From a virus, in the IMG/VR virus record IMGVR_UViG_3300033571_024885, positions 1 to 52,657 of that record: a DNA stretch of 52,657 nt; one strand, 5' to 3'. This document shows, one piece after another, positions 31,752-39,885 of the stretch. Position numbers and translations under genes: made by a program. The notes under the pieces are model-generated. The model did not search any database, was not told the origin of the DNA, and was given only the letters and a program-made list of their open reading frames with translations. Every line of letters begins with the position of its first letter. The stretch's first letter is position 1.

Positions 31752-33532
31752 TTCAACAGCCTCCTGGCCTTCACAACGGCGGGATGATTGATGGTATCGT
31801 CGCCCTTGAGGGTGCACGTGTTGTAGTCGATCTGGATGATCGAACGGTCCACGCTTCCGCCTCTGACGGGTCTCATGGTAGGGTTCCCGCTGGCGTCGCT
31901 ACCCCAGATTATCTGGCCCTCCCTGACCTTATCGTGCCAGATTTCTATCATGTTTTCGGACGGTTCTCCGCCCTGTACTGGGCGCTTCCTGCACAGCCAG
32001 ACGCAGTGCGCATTATGCGCAAGCACGTCGGTGCCTCTGATCTGTGACTGCGTTGGTGGCGGTGGCTCTTGTCCTTTTGCCCAGTACGTGGCATCATCCA
32101 GCTTTTCCCTATTCATTTGGCAGGTCAGGATCAGGTCGACGGCTAATTCTTTGCAGACAGCGTCCAGGATCTCGGCGCGCTCTGACAGCATCGCCGTCTC
32201 GTCCCTCGGGGCGCCCTTGTGTCGCTTGATCGCATGGAAGTGGTCGATGACGACCACACGCAGCTCTGGACGACGTGCCTTGATCACCCTGATCGACTGT
32301 GCTATGGCATGTGCGCACGGCTTCTGAGGCGCCTCCGTCAGAAGCCGGCCACCGGACGCCTTCATCTCTTCAGCCATCGCCATGAGTACCCTCTCGAGGC
32401 CGGGCTTCGGCAGCAGCCTGTGGTAGATCAGTTCGGTTGCATCCACGTAGCCAATACCGTCAGAAGCGTTGGACCAGTGGACGCCGGAAACTCCAACCGT
32501 CTTCCTGACCAGCGATGCAAACAGGCGTGCCTCCGTCGCCTCTCTTTCGAGCTCGGCGGAGATGAAGGCGACCGTCGCGCCACCAAGGACGATCGATGTG
32601 GCAGCGTGCGAGGCCAGGGCCGTCTTGCCGACTGCGGGCCTAGCAGCCAGCAGCAGCATGCGATACTTGTGCTGCGCAGGGCCGTGCGGCATGACGCCTC
32701 CACCGCAGTCCAGGTCCATCGCGTAGACGCCAGTAGAGATGGGGCGCTGGGGTTTACGTTCTTTCATAATCGAATCGATCCAGTTATCGGCACCGTCGAC
32801 CGGTTGGCCGACGATGGAGTCGATCGCGTCAACGAAGCGACCTTGGGAGCCGATCGTGCCGCGAACAATCCCAAGGCACTCGGTTGAACGGTGCTGTAGA
32901 AACTCCAGCGCGTCCTCAAGTTTGGACTCGGCGCGAATGTTTTGCTTGGCGACGTGCAGCGTATCCAGGTACAGGGCCCTGACGCGAAAGCGCTTCAGCA
33001 CGTCGAGCGCGGTGTCCCACTCGGTGTCCGGGTCGCCATAGGACTCCATCAGGGATGGGTCTGCCAGTTCGTGGATGGCCTGGCTGAAGTCCGTGACAGG
33101 GACGATCCTGGAGGCCTCCTGGCGCATCGTGTACGCCACCGCCAGGGAGTCTCTGGAGATCACGCTGGTGTCCGACTGGCCGATGAAGACCATGTCTATC
33201 TCGTGGGCGATGGCTCTAAATCTTGCGTCGCTCCACAGGACGGGCGGTACTGACTGGTCGAGCATCACGCCGAAGGCGGATCTAAGGGCAGCCCAGAGCT
33301 CACGGGCACGCGCCGAGGAGGACGCCAAGACGCGGGACAGGACGATCGCCTCCTGCGGCGTCGTGTCTTCGCGCTCCTGGACGCTGCTGGGTTGTAGCTT
33401 GTCGACAATCCTGGCAACCTCCATCGCCGACAGGTGGCCGCCGTCGGAGGTTGATCTCAGGCCGTGTTCCGTCTGCTCCAGCAGCCCAAGCTCGATAGCC
33501 TTCTGGATGTAGTACGGAAGTTCTTCACTCAT
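31748..33532 (-). CDS. dnaB: DnaB-like replicative helicase
   Basis: Unwinds DNA at the fork as a hexamer and works with the primase at 5687. Of 594 residues the C-terminal RecA-type ATPase has Walker A ARPAVGKT (297-304), a following SAELEREATEARLF segment (DnaB motif 1a-type), Walker B VVVIDHFHAI (426-435) and a later RGTDVLAHNAH motif. The N-terminal 250 residues match the usual N-domain and linker in length. A long insertion is not apparent. The ATG overlaps the upstream gene's stop by four bases. Confidence 0.92.
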   Translation of the reverse strand: MSEELPYYIQKAIELGLLEQTEHGLRSTSDGGHLSAMEVARIVDKLQPSSVQEREDTTPQEAIVLSRVLASSSARARELWAALRSAFGVMLDQSVPPVLWSDARFRAIAHEIDMVFIGQSDTSVISRDSLAVAYTMRQEASRIVPVTDFSQAIHELADPSLMESYGDPDTEWDTALDVLKRFRVRALYLDTLHVAKQNIRAESKLEDALEFLQHRSTECLGIVRGTIGSQGRFVDAIDSIVGQPVDGADNWIDSIMKERKPQRPISTGVYAMDLDCGGGVMPHGPAQHKYRMLLLAARPAVGKTALASHAATSIVLGGATVAFISAELEREATEARLFASLVRKTVGVSGVHWSNASDGIGYVDATELIYHRLLPKPGLERVLMAMAEEMKASGGRLLTEAPQKPCAHAIAQSIRVIKARRPELRVVVIDHFHAIKRHKGAPRDETAMLSERAEILDAVCKELAVDLILTCQMNREKLDDATYWAKGQEPPPPTQSQIRGTDVLAHNAHCVWLCRKRPVQGGEPSENMIEIWHDKVREGQIIWGSDASGNPTMRPVRGGSVDRSIIQIDYNTCTLKGDDTINHPAVVKARRLLN

Positions 33533-34497
33533 CGCGCTCGTCCTCTTGCGTTGTCGTCGTCGTAGGCGGGAGCCGGAGGGTCAACTTCCGGGTTCAGCGT
33601 CGGGTCGGGCCAGGCACAGTTGGGGACCTGTGGGAAGCGGCGCCGGAGGCGTTGGGGGTCGAACCCGGCGTCCAGCACGGCCTGGCAAGCGTTGACGACG
33701 CGAAGCTTGTGGCCCTGTCTCACGGCACCGAGGTCGAACGCCTGAGCATAGGCGAACTGGGCTGCGATGTACTCACTGATCACGGGGCGCAGGTGGCCAG
33801 GGTAGACCGTGTGCTTCAGCCTTGGGGCGGCACGCTCTGGCTTCGAGCCCGAGGCGGCGCCCTTCTCGTACAGGCTCAAGACGTTGGCCCGCTTGCGGTC
33901 GGTCGGACGGTTCAGGCCTGTGATCGACGCCAGGGTCTTGTTGCTGTTCTGCTCAAGCCAGAACTCGGACGACTCGACGCCAACCGCTATCCCCTGGAAG
34001 AAACGCTCGTAGTCGTAGGGCTCCAGCCCAAGGTCGCTCATGTGACTGTTCACCGCTTTCGCCAGGCTATCCGGCACGACCCGGAGGCTCGAGTAGCCCA
34101 GGGGCTTCAGGCGGTTCCAGGCATCAGCAAGCTCCGCCTTCGGGTCCCTTCCGGAGGTCAGCAGTGGCGCCGACACAGCCAGGCTGCTCTCGAGGTTGAA
34201 CCGCAGGAACTTAGCGGCCCTGGTGAGCGGCTGGAGCTCGATCCTGGTGGCGGAGATCATCCTGACCAGCCCCAGGTCTCTCAGGTCGCGCATGGCGGCC
34301 TGGCGTGAGTTCCGGTGCAGCCCAACCAGGGCGTCAAGCTCGGCGCCGCCATGAAGCTCGTCGGTCCCCAGCAGGATCAGCGAGATCAGTAGGAGCTTCG
34401 GGACAGGCCTGAGGTCCGGGCAGTAGGCGACCAGGCGCATGATCGCGTTGTCCGGTTCGTGGTGCCAGTCGACGGCGCGACAGACGCTGAAGGGCAT
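33529..34497 (-). CDS. Winged-helix replication/helicase-loader-like protein
   Basis: 322 residues. An N-terminal winged-helix-like region (KLLLISLILLGTDELHGG ... LVGLHRNSRQAAMRDLRDLG) of the type found in phage replication initiators is followed by a helical C-terminal part with basic patches. Location directly upstream of the helicase and beside an AT-rich repeat region makes an origin-binding or loader role likely. The frame extends to a GTG at 34527, but that overlaps the extended -10 box TGCTATGGT (34518-34526), so the ATG at 34497 is used. Confidence 0.68.
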   Translation of the reverse strand: MPFSVCRAVDWHHEPDNAIMRLVAYCPDLRPVPKLLLISLILLGTDELHGGAELDALVGLHRNSRQAAMRDLRDLGLVRMISATRIELQPLTRAAKFLRFNLESSLAVSAPLLTSGRDPKAELADAWNRLKPLGYSSLRVVPDSLAKAVNSHMSDLGLEPYDYERFFQGIAVGVESSEFWLEQNSNKTLASITGLNRPTDRKRANVLSLYEKGAASGSKPERAAPRLKHTVYPGHLRPVISEYIAAQFAYAQAFDLGAVRQGHKLRVVNACQAVLDAGFDPQRLRRRFPQVPNCAWPDPTLNPEVDPPAPAYDDDNARGRAR

Positions 34498-34517
34498 GGG
34501 GGCTCGGCGAGGACTGA

Positions 34518-34526
34518 ACCATAGCA
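34518..34526 (-). promoter_or_regulatory. Extended -10 promoter for the replication genes
   Basis: GTGCTATGGT on the minus strand, 20 bases before the ATG at 34497; drives loader-like protein, helicase and membrane protein. Confidence 0.55.
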
Positions 34527-34549
34527 CCTAAACGCACCCTGGCGGTCGG

Positions 34550-34595
34550 CGGGTCGTCAGTGGGACGGTTTACAGGGTGTCTGCCGGGTCGTCAG
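34550..34595. repeat. Direct repeat CGGGTCGTCAG, two copies
   Basis: Copies at 34550-34560 and 34585-34595, start to start 35 bases. Possible iteron or operator. Confidence 0.6.
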
Positions 34596-34636
34596 AAAGA
34601 GGGGTGTGTCTTGGGACATTAAGAATGTATTCGGGA

Positions 34637-34663
34637 GAACTACTACCTAGAAGAACTACTACC
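34637..34663. repeat. Direct repeat GAACTACTACC, two copies
   Basis: Copies at 34637-34647 and 34653-34663, 16 bases start to start; a looser third copy (GAATACTACTA) follows near 34760. Confidence 0.6.
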
Positions 34664-34858
34664 CTTAGATAACCTATAAGGGAACTATACACTTTTAGAC
34701 AATAATACCCTATAACGCAGTAATATACTCTTCTTATCTTCTAATGTTTCTTATATCCTGAATACTACTAAGAACAACTGCACTTATGAAACCCTCGAAA
34801 AACGCATCAGAACCATTGCGCCGCAATGGGTTTACCCAGGTCGAAAAAGGGTCAGCAA

Positions 34859-34874
34859 ATGTGCTGGAGCACAT
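34859..34874 (+). terminator. Terminator-like hairpin before the early block
   Basis: ATGTGC-TGGA-GCACAT followed by ATTTTG. Could stop or attenuate rightward transcription out of the AT-rich region. Confidence 0.45.
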
Positions 34875-34954
34875 ATTTTGTGCAGTTTTCACCTGGCTGC
34901 AATGGCTTTCTGGTGGCCAGTGTTCATCGCTATACCGTTTGGAGCCCGAAGCCC

Positions 34955-35206
34955 ATGATTGGTGAAGAGCAGTTCCGCGAGGACTACGAGGAGATTGGCC
35001 GCAGCCTGTGCGGCGCTTTCGAGGACAAGGCCATGACCTGGACTCAGATCTGCGACATCACTGCCGCACTGGGACACCAGCCCGGGGACACTCAGCTCTG
35101 GCTGCGCTACTACCGCGCCGAGCAGAAGGGTGAGCCATTGCCATCGCTGAGCCGCAATCCGGAGAGGCGTCGGCGCCGCGCGCGCAAGAAAGCCGCCGGG
35201 TCGTGA
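34955..35206 (+). CDS. Hypothetical protein, 83 residues
   Basis: Starts MIGEEQFREDYEEIG and ends with a strongly basic run (RNPERRRRRARKKAAG), so it may bind nucleic acid; the middle (WTQICDITAALGHQPGDTQLW) is helical. The frame is open from 34826, but GCTATACCG (about 34930) followed by GGAG at 34940-34943 and this ATG make 34955 the best start. No family recognised. Confidence 0.6.
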   Translation: MIGEEQFREDYEEIGRSLCGAFEDKAMTWTQICDITAALGHQPGDTQLWLRYYRAEQKGEPLPSLSRNPERRRRRARKKAAGS

Positions 35207-35212
35207 TACATT
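35204..35212 (+). promoter_or_regulatory. Extended -10 promoter for the DnaQ-like exonuclease
   Basis: GTGATACATT, overlapping the end of the preceding gene, 21 bases before the TTG start at 35234. Confidence 0.5.
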
Positions 35213-35233
35213 GGGCGGGAGTGCGCTGCTGCC

Positions 35234-35959
35234 TTGGACCTGAAAACCGTCCTGATCCTGGACACGGAAACGACTGGCCTGTCGCCGGAGGACTCACAGG
35301 TCATCGAGGTCGGCGCCATCCTGTTCGAGGTGCAGGACCATCGCTCCACGTTGGCTCAGGTCTCGTTCCTGCTGCCGTGCCTGAGCAACCCGGTCGAGAG
35401 CATCAACAAGATTCCGCAGGGCCTGACCCAGAAGGGGCTCATGGTCCAGGACAAGGCCCAGGCGCTGTTCCTCGAGATGGCTGAGCGCTGCGACGCCTAC
35501 GTTGCGCACAACGCGGCCTTCGACCGGAAGTGGTTCGACATCGTCGGGGAGAACAAGCAGCCTGACATCTACGCGCAAGTGTCGCTGCCAGACAGGCCCT
35601 GGATCTGTTCGATGGAGGACATCCCATGGCCGAAAGAACTCGGCTTGAAGCCCAGGCCCGGGCTGAAGGATGTCGCCCTGGCACACGAGGTCCCGGTATG
35701 GGCAGCACACCGGGCGCTGACCGACTGCATCTACCTGGCCCAGGTCTTCGAACGACGCGGCGACGTCCGGGAGCTCCTCACACGGGCACTCGAGCCGAGG
35801 TTCCTGTACAAGGCCCTGGTGTCCTATGACGACCGTCAACTCGCCAAGGATGCTGGCTTCCAGTGGAACGAACCGGTGCCCAAGGCGTGGACGCGACGCT
35901 TGACAGAAGCCGAAGCCGCTGTGCTACCATTCCGTGTGCAACAGGTGGGGCGCACCTGA
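35234..35959 (+). CDS. DnaQ-like DEDDh 3'-5' exonuclease
   Basis: 241 residues. Exonuclease motif I VLILDTETTGL (D10, E12), motif II with AHNAAFDRKWF, and motif III AAHRALTDC with the His-x4-Asp of DEDDh enzymes are all present, so it should be active as a proofreading or end-trimming nuclease on DNA or RNA. No DNA polymerase is seen in the window, so it may serve a host or out-of-window polymerase. The start is TTG; no in-frame ATG lies near. Confidence 0.88.
   Translation: MDLKTVLILDTETTGLSPEDSQVIEVGAILFEVQDHRSTLAQVSFLLPCLSNPVESINKIPQGLTQKGLMVQDKAQALFLEMAERCDAYVAHNAAFDRKWFDIVGENKQPDIYAQVSLPDRPWICSMEDIPWPKELGLKPRPGLKDVALAHEVPVWAAHRALTDCIYLAQVFERRGDVRELLTRALEPRFLYKALVSYDDRQLAKDAGFQWNEPVPKAWTRRLTEAEAAVLPFRVQQVGRT
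35900..35930 (+). promoter_or_regulatory. Promoter with TTGACA and TGCTACCAT
   Basis: Consensus -35 TTGACA at 35900-35905 and extended -10 TGCTACCAT at 35922-35930; the spacing to TACCAT is 19 bases, longer than the usual 17. It lies inside the end of the exonuclease gene, 48 bases before the next ATG. Confidence 0.55.
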
Positions 35960-35978
35960 TCCAGCCGCGAAAAATTCA

Positions 35979-36794
35979 ATGACGCTTTTCTCCCACGAAC
36001 ATGAAGACCCAGAGCCGCAGTACCTGGTAAAAGGCGTCGAGCGGCGACAGGGGGCTGACCCAGTCGCCACTAGTGCGCCCGTGCCGCCAGACGAACCTTA
36101 TGGACGAGAGGCTTCCATGATATTTATGCAAAAGATAAAAATCAATGCCGCCACCCCCAGCGCACCCGTGCCGCCGGATGAGTTGATTGACCAGTGGGAA
36201 CAAGAATACGCATGCCTGCCGTATTCACCAGATTTCCCATGCAGTACTTCCCATAAATACATCGCCAAGAAAACTGCCGACTGGGGCTATCAACAAGCCC
36301 TACCCGAGCGGCAGGAGTTGACGGAACTGCTGACAAACCTTGTGCAATCACTGGATGATCTGATCACCAGCTCGGACGGTGTAGCCGGACTGCACTTAAA
36401 CGGCAACATCGCTCACTGGGAAAGCCTGCTTGAAGGTGGCAGGTTTGAGGGCTGGTTACTCGCCTTGTACCAAGCCCGCGCTTGGGCCGAGCGACTCGTG
36501 GAAAGTCAAGAAACCCTGCCCACGCGGGAGAATTTGAATTGGGACAAGCTCAACGATCCTGATGCGTTTAATAAGCTGCCCGCAAAGCAACTTGGGCCAC
36601 ATAACTCAGTTGTTAGAGATCCGCTTGAGATTGAAGTTTACTGCGGAAAGGCTCATGTGTTTTTCGAAGATCACACAATCGAGGACATTGTGAGATACGC
36701 AATTAAATGTGGTGGAATTGATGATGTTGAGTATATGGTTCGTGAAGCCCGCGCTTGGGTTGAGCGGCTCAGTGGAGGTGGTAGCGATGGCTGA
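35979..36794 (+). CDS. Hypothetical protein with repeated APVPPDE motif
   Basis: 271 residues starting MTLFSHEHEDPEPQYLVKG. SAPVPPDE occurs twice (near residues 32 and 60), indicating a short N-terminal duplication. The central helical part with YIAKKTADWGYQQALPERQE and LLTNLVQSLDDLI resembles accessory proteins I associate with cyanophages; function unknown. ATG at 35979 is chosen over a frame-extending ATG at 35934 which lies at the promoter's start point. It is slightly less GC-rich in its second half than its neighbours. Confidence 0.65.
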   Translation: MTLFSHEHEDPEPQYLVKGVERRQGADPVATSAPVPPDEPYGREASMIFMQKIKINAATPSAPVPPDELIDQWEQEYACLPYSPDFPCSTSHKYIAKKTADWGYQQALPERQELTELLTNLVQSLDDLITSSDGVAGLHLNGNIAHWESLLEGGRFEGWLLALYQARAWAERLVESQETLPTRENLNWDKLNDPDAFNKLPAKQLGPHNSVVRDPLEIEVYCGKAHVFFEDHTIEDIVRYAIKCGGIDDVEYMVREARAWVERLSGGGSDG

Positions 36795-37020
36795 CCGCAA
36801 ACCTTTGTGGGAGGTGATGCACGACGCTTTTTTAAGCGTAGGCCTAACTGGCGAGAAGGGACGCAAGGGATTTGCCGCCGAACTCCGCGCCATTGCGGAC
36901 GAGGCGGTGCCGGAACATCTCTGTCAGGCAGACGACTCATGGGACGCGGCTGCCATTGCATACGGTGTAGTCCGTGATCGCCTGTTGGCTGCTGCTGATG
37001 AAGCGGAGTGGCGACCTTGA
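36787..37020 (+). CDS. Hypothetical protein, 77 residues
   Basis: Helical, starts MADRKPLWEVMHDAFLSVG, with an acidic middle. Its ATG lies eight bases inside the preceding gene's end. No family recognised; probably one transcript with the gene before it. Confidence 0.6.
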   Translation: MADRKPLWEVMHDAFLSVGLTGEKGRKGFAAELRAIADEAVPEHLCQADDSWDAAAIAYGVVRDRLLAAADEAEWRP

Positions 37021-37044
37021 ACGCCTGCCGCAATCTGCTACAAT
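37017..37044 (+). promoter_or_regulatory. Promoter with TTGAAC and TGCTACAAT
   Basis: -35 TTGAAC at 37017-37022 and extended -10 TGCTACAAT at 37036-37044, spacing 16; 29 bases before the ATG at 37074. Confidence 0.65.
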
Positions 37045-37073
37045 AAAGCCCATACCAAGGACAAACCCCACCA

Positions 37074-37334
37074 ATGGACGTTGCTAAAGGATGGATCGGG
37101 AAGAAGGTGCGGTCAAGCGATGGCCGCACTGGGAGCATCACGAAGGCGGTGCAGGTAATGTGGACGCTGGACCTGTACATCACAGCGGACGACGGATCCA
37201 CCGCTAAGACGACACTGAATGCCAGGGGCGGCGACTTTGGCGATCATTCTTGGCAGTGGTACTGCCCTGAGTTCTCTCATGGCCCTGCGTGGTTGCCATT
37301 GACGGATCAGTCACCAGACGTGGAGTACGAGTGA
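37074..37334 (+). CDS. Hypothetical protein, 86 residues
   Basis: Starts MDVAKGWIGKKVRSSDGRTG; short strands (SITKAVQVMWTLDLYITAD) suggest a small SH3- or KOW-like barrel. No family recognised. It has the best -35/-10 pair in this region and its stop overlaps the next ATG. Confidence 0.65.
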   Translation: MDVAKGWIGKKVRSSDGRTGSITKAVQVMWTLDLYITADDGSTAKTTLNARGGDFGDHSWQWYCPEFSHGPAWLPLTDQSPDVEYE

Positions 37335-37642
37335 TGCAGCACGCAATCGTTCGAGCCCACAAGGGCTCATCCGCCGGCAGGCTTGCCGCCCCGCCAGGAC
37401 GCATCAGGAGAATCGTCGAGTCGGCCAAGCGGTACGGCAGGACGGTCCAATACTGGCGCTGCCGCTACAGCGAGAAGGTTGGCGGCTACCTCTATGAGGT
37501 CGTCCTGGCGAAGCGGCGATCAGGCTCGCGCAGCGGTCCGCTGATGGCGTATCGCGGCTACACCTTCTTCGACCTGTGGCCCGAGCAGCGTGCTATGTTC
37601 AAGCGTCTCGGGCTTGAGCCCGGCGTCCAACCTTTCGATTGA
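37334..37642 (+). CDS. Hypothetical protein, 102 residues
   Basis: Basic protein starting MQHAIVRAHKGSSAGRL, with an R-rich middle (RIRRIVESAKRYGRTVQYWR) and mixed strand pattern (GGYLYEVVLAKRRSG). ATG at 37334 overlaps the preceding stop (TGATG); the open frame extends back to 37289. Role unknown; charge suggests nucleic-acid contact. Confidence 0.6.
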   Translation: MQHAIVRAHKGSSAGRLAAPPGRIRRIVESAKRYGRTVQYWRCRYSEKVGGYLYEVVLAKRRSGSRSGPLMAYRGYTFFDLWPEQRAMFKRLGLEPGVQPFD

Positions 37643-37645
37643 GCC

Positions 37646-38134
37646 ATGGGAACCAACTACTACCTGATCACCAAGGGCGGCAACCCCTGTCCCACGTGCG
37701 GGCACGTCGACCCTCCGCCGAGGAAGCTTCACATCGGGAAGTCCAGCATGGGCTGGTGCTTCAGCATGCAAGCCGACCCGCTCCAGCAGTGGCGCTACCA
37801 CCGGGACCCCTCTAAACTATGGGGGCTGACGACCTGGAGGGCCATGTTTGATGGCGAAGGCCGCCGGATCGAGGACGAGTATGGCACTCCGATCTCTCCG
37901 GAAGAGATGGTTGCGATCATCACCGACCGCGAAAGCCGTAGCGACGAGCCGTGGAAGGACGGGTGGTGGGTGAGCCCATTCCTGTCAAACGCATACTCTT
38001 GCGAGGAGGACTTCCATCGCCGCAGCTACTCCGAGCGAGGTCCCAACGGATTGCTGCGTCACAGGATCGACGGGGAGCACTGCGCTGGGCACGGTGATGG
38101 CACCTGGGACCTGATCGTCGGCGAGTTCTCGTAG
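37646..38134 (+). CDS. Zinc-motif phage protein of the MGTNYY type
   Basis: 162 residues. The N-terminus MGTNYYLITKGGNPCPTCGH is shared by many small phage proteins of unknown role; CPTCGH with later His/Cys (GWCF) may bind zinc. The rest is Trp/Asp-rich (WKDGWWVSPFLSNAYS). It follows the preceding gene by three bases. Confidence 0.7.
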   Translation: MGTNYYLITKGGNPCPTCGHVDPPPRKLHIGKSSMGWCFSMQADPLQQWRYHRDPSKLWGLTTWRAMFDGEGRRIEDEYGTPISPEEMVAIITDRESRSDEPWKDGWWVSPFLSNAYSCEEDFHRRSYSERGPNGLLRHRIDGEHCAGHGDGTWDLIVGEFS

Positions 38135-38146
38135 CGGCCTGTCGCG

Positions 38147-38155
38147 TGCTATACT
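38147..38155 (+). promoter_or_regulatory. Extended -10 promoter for the annealing protein
   Basis: CGTGCTATACTGTG: a consensus TATACT with TG extension, no -35, 24 bases before the ATG at 38180. Confidence 0.7.
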
Positions 38156-38179
38156 GTGTGCAACGACAGTTCGCGTTCA

Positions 38180-38872
38180 ATGTCCGAAGTCACAGAACAG
38201 GCTCCACTGTTGCCCAATCTGATCGGGAAGGTCGAGAAGGAGCGGATCGAGACTATCGGGACGGGCAAGTATCAGGCCGCTTACCTGAACTGGGCCCGAA
38301 CCTTCAATATCCTCCGCGAGCACTCGCCCGACTGGCTGGTGGAGTGCGAGCCCGCTCCCGATGGGACTCTTGTCCACCGGGCGCCGGTCGGCGGCTACCT
38401 GATGCTGCGGCTTCGGAATATCCGGACCGGCCTGGTGACGCCCTCGGTGCCACAGGCGGTGATGGACAACCGCAACGCGTCCATCCCCTACGAGAAGATC
38501 ACTAGTCGCGACATCACTGATACGCAGCGCCGTGGTGGCTGCCTGCTACTCGCGCAGCAGACTGGCCTCGCGTCCGAGTTATGGGCAAAGGATCCGCTGG
38601 AGTCCGGCTACTCCCAGAACGGCGACAGCGAGCGAGTCCCCGTTGAGGCGCCGGTGAAGAGTGCCCCTGCTGCCGTGAAGGCAACGGAAGAGGCGTTCCG
38701 CGAGGCGGCGAAGCAGAAGGGACTGAATGATGGCGCCATCAAAACCCTGGTGGAGAAGATCAAGGCCACACAAAAGCAGGACTTTGGCAGCGCAATCAAC
38801 ATGCTGAGCAAGCGTGATTCCGCCTGGGTAGGGGAACAGAATGCCGCTTCTCCAGCCAAGGAGGGAAAGTGA
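38180..38872 (+). CDS. Sak3-like (DUF1071) single-strand annealing protein
   Basis: 230 residues. The N-terminal half follows the Sak3/DUF1071 order: YQAAYLNWARTFNILREHSP, a beta region with GGYLMLRLRN, VPQAVMDNRNASIPYEKIT, then DITDTQRRGGCLLLAQQTGL. Such proteins pair complementary strands in phage recombination; a RecE-like exonuclease (14527), RusA (15573) and SSB (39886) are the matching partners. The C-terminal part is a Pro/Ala linker and a helical domain (EEAFREAAKQKGLNDGAI) likely to bind SSB or DNA. It ends with a strong ribosome site for the next small gene. Confidence 0.78.
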   Translation: MSEVTEQAPLLPNLIGKVEKERIETIGTGKYQAAYLNWARTFNILREHSPDWLVECEPAPDGTLVHRAPVGGYLMLRLRNIRTGLVTPSVPQAVMDNRNASIPYEKITSRDITDTQRRGGCLLLAQQTGLASELWAKDPLESGYSQNGDSERVPVEAPVKSAPAAVKATEEAFREAAKQKGLNDGAIKTLVEKIKATQKQDFGSAINMLSKRDSAWVGEQNAASPAKEGK

Positions 38873-39018
38873 GGGTGGCCGGGTCAAGCATGCCGAACAT
38901 CGGCCCGGTCACAAACACAGATCAGGTCCTTGAGATGATTGACGTCGGCGCTAGGTCGATCGCGCGGTTCTTCAGTGGTGAAATTATCCAGGACTACGTG
39001 TGGCAGGAAGAAAATTGA
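38869..39018 (+). CDS. Small protein, 49 residues, between Sak3-like and sigma genes
   Basis: GTG at 38869 overlaps the preceding stop and has AAGGAGG four bases upstream, the best ribosome site in the window. The product (MRVAGSSMPNIGPVTNTDQ..., ending DYVWQEEN) is acidic and helical. Its end overlaps the sigma gene by 19 bases. No family recognised, but signals and packing support it as a real gene. Confidence 0.6.
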   Translation: MRVAGSSMPNIGPVTNTDQVLEMIDVGARSIARFFSGEIIQDYVWQEEN

Positions 39019-39866
39019 AGGAAGCTGTCGCAACAACAGACTCTGTTCACCACTGGATGGAGGGGGCCGCCAGCGTTCGAGTTCTGGGGGCCGACGAGGT
39101 CATTGCCATCACCAGAAAGATCCAAGCGCTGCCGGAAGACAGCGCAGCCCGCAAGCGGCTTGTCAACAAGCTAGTGAGGCACAACCTGAGGTTGGCCGTC
39201 CGGTTTGTCAAGAACTTTATGGGCTGCACCCGCAGTGGATGGGACGGCGCTGACACTCTCGACTACCTCCAGGTAGCCGCCATGGGGCTTGTCCGGGCGG
39301 CGGAAAAGTTTGACCCCGCTCGCGGCTACACATTCTCGACCTATTCGCTGCACTGGATGCGAAGCTATGTCTCAAGGTACCACATAAAAAATCGCACGCC
39401 GATCTATGTGCCGGAGTACGCATCCAGGGCTGCTCAGTTCTATAAGCGCAATGGCTACCTGACCAAGAAGTCCGGCAGACCCGTGAGCGACGAGGACGCA
39501 GCAGAGCTCGTCAGACAGACCGAACTCGCGATCGGCTGGGTTTCACTTGACCAGCCGGCCGGCGAGGAGGAGTACAGCGGACGGACGGGCTGCGCCAGTA
39601 TAGCGGACACCATCGAAGATGAAGCACCGCTGCCGGATCCAGCAATCACGTATGACACTATGCTGCAGGGCCTCAGGGAAGCTGGTCTTAGCGAGCAGGC
39701 GGTAGCGCTGATGGTCGGCCTGTTCGTCGAGAACAAGACCGGCGCAGAGATGGCAAGGGAGCTTGGGCTGTCGTACCAGAAGGTGAAGAAGCTCAAGGCT
39801 GACTCGATCGAACGGGCCCGAAAGAACCAGAAAGCATTTGAGCCGCTTATACTGGTAATGCAATAG
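39000..39866 (+). CDS. Sigma-70 family RNA polymerase sigma factor (second copy)
   Basis: 288 residues with region 2 at about 52-130 (NLRLAVRFVKNFM, LDYLQVAAMGLVRAAEKFD, GYTFSTYSLHWMRSYVSRY), a region-3-like segment after it, and a region 4 helix-turn-helix near 240-280 (ENKTGAEMARELGLSYQKVK). Longer and more standard than the sigma at 7261, it resembles cyanobacterial group 2/3 factors. It lies in the early-type block and may switch on late operons. GTG at 39000 is the start, overlapping the small upstream gene. Confidence 0.88.
   Translation: MAGRKLKEAVATTDSVHHWMEGAASVRVLGADEVIAITRKIQALPEDSAARKRLVNKLVRHNLRLAVRFVKNFMGCTRSGWDGADTLDYLQVAAMGLVRAAEKFDPARGYTFSTYSLHWMRSYVSRYHIKNRTPIYVPEYASRAAQFYKRNGYLTKKSGRPVSDEDAAELVRQTELAIGWVSLDQPAGEEEYSGRTGCASIADTIEDEAPLPDPAITYDTMLQGLREAGLSEQAVALMVGLFVENKTGAEMARELGLSYQKVKKLKADSIERARKNQKAFEPLILVMQ
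39848..39853 (+). promoter_or_regulatory. -10 box TATACT for ssb
   Basis: GCTTATACTGG at the end of the sigma gene, 32 bases before the ssb ATG. Confidence 0.6.
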
Positions 39867-39885
39867 CCCTAGAGGGTCACGCTAC

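Larger units (their letters stand above)
34527..34954. other. AT-rich intergenic region, candidate replication origin
   Basis: The longest gap inside the coding blocks, lying between divergent replication and early genes. From about 34620 to 34790 it is far more AT-rich than the rest (runs such as CTATAAGGGAACTATACAC and several TATACT-like boxes). It carries two pairs of direct repeats and an inverted repeat CCATTGCG/CGCAATGG at 34813-34829. No DnaA box is seen. A frame is open from 34826 into the next gene, but it crosses a terminator-like hairpin and is not taken as coding. Confidence 0.5.

Noticed and set aside
34826-34954. Upstream extension of the 83-residue gene
   Set aside because: Crosses a terminator-like hairpin and a promoter; ATG at 34955 has the better signals.
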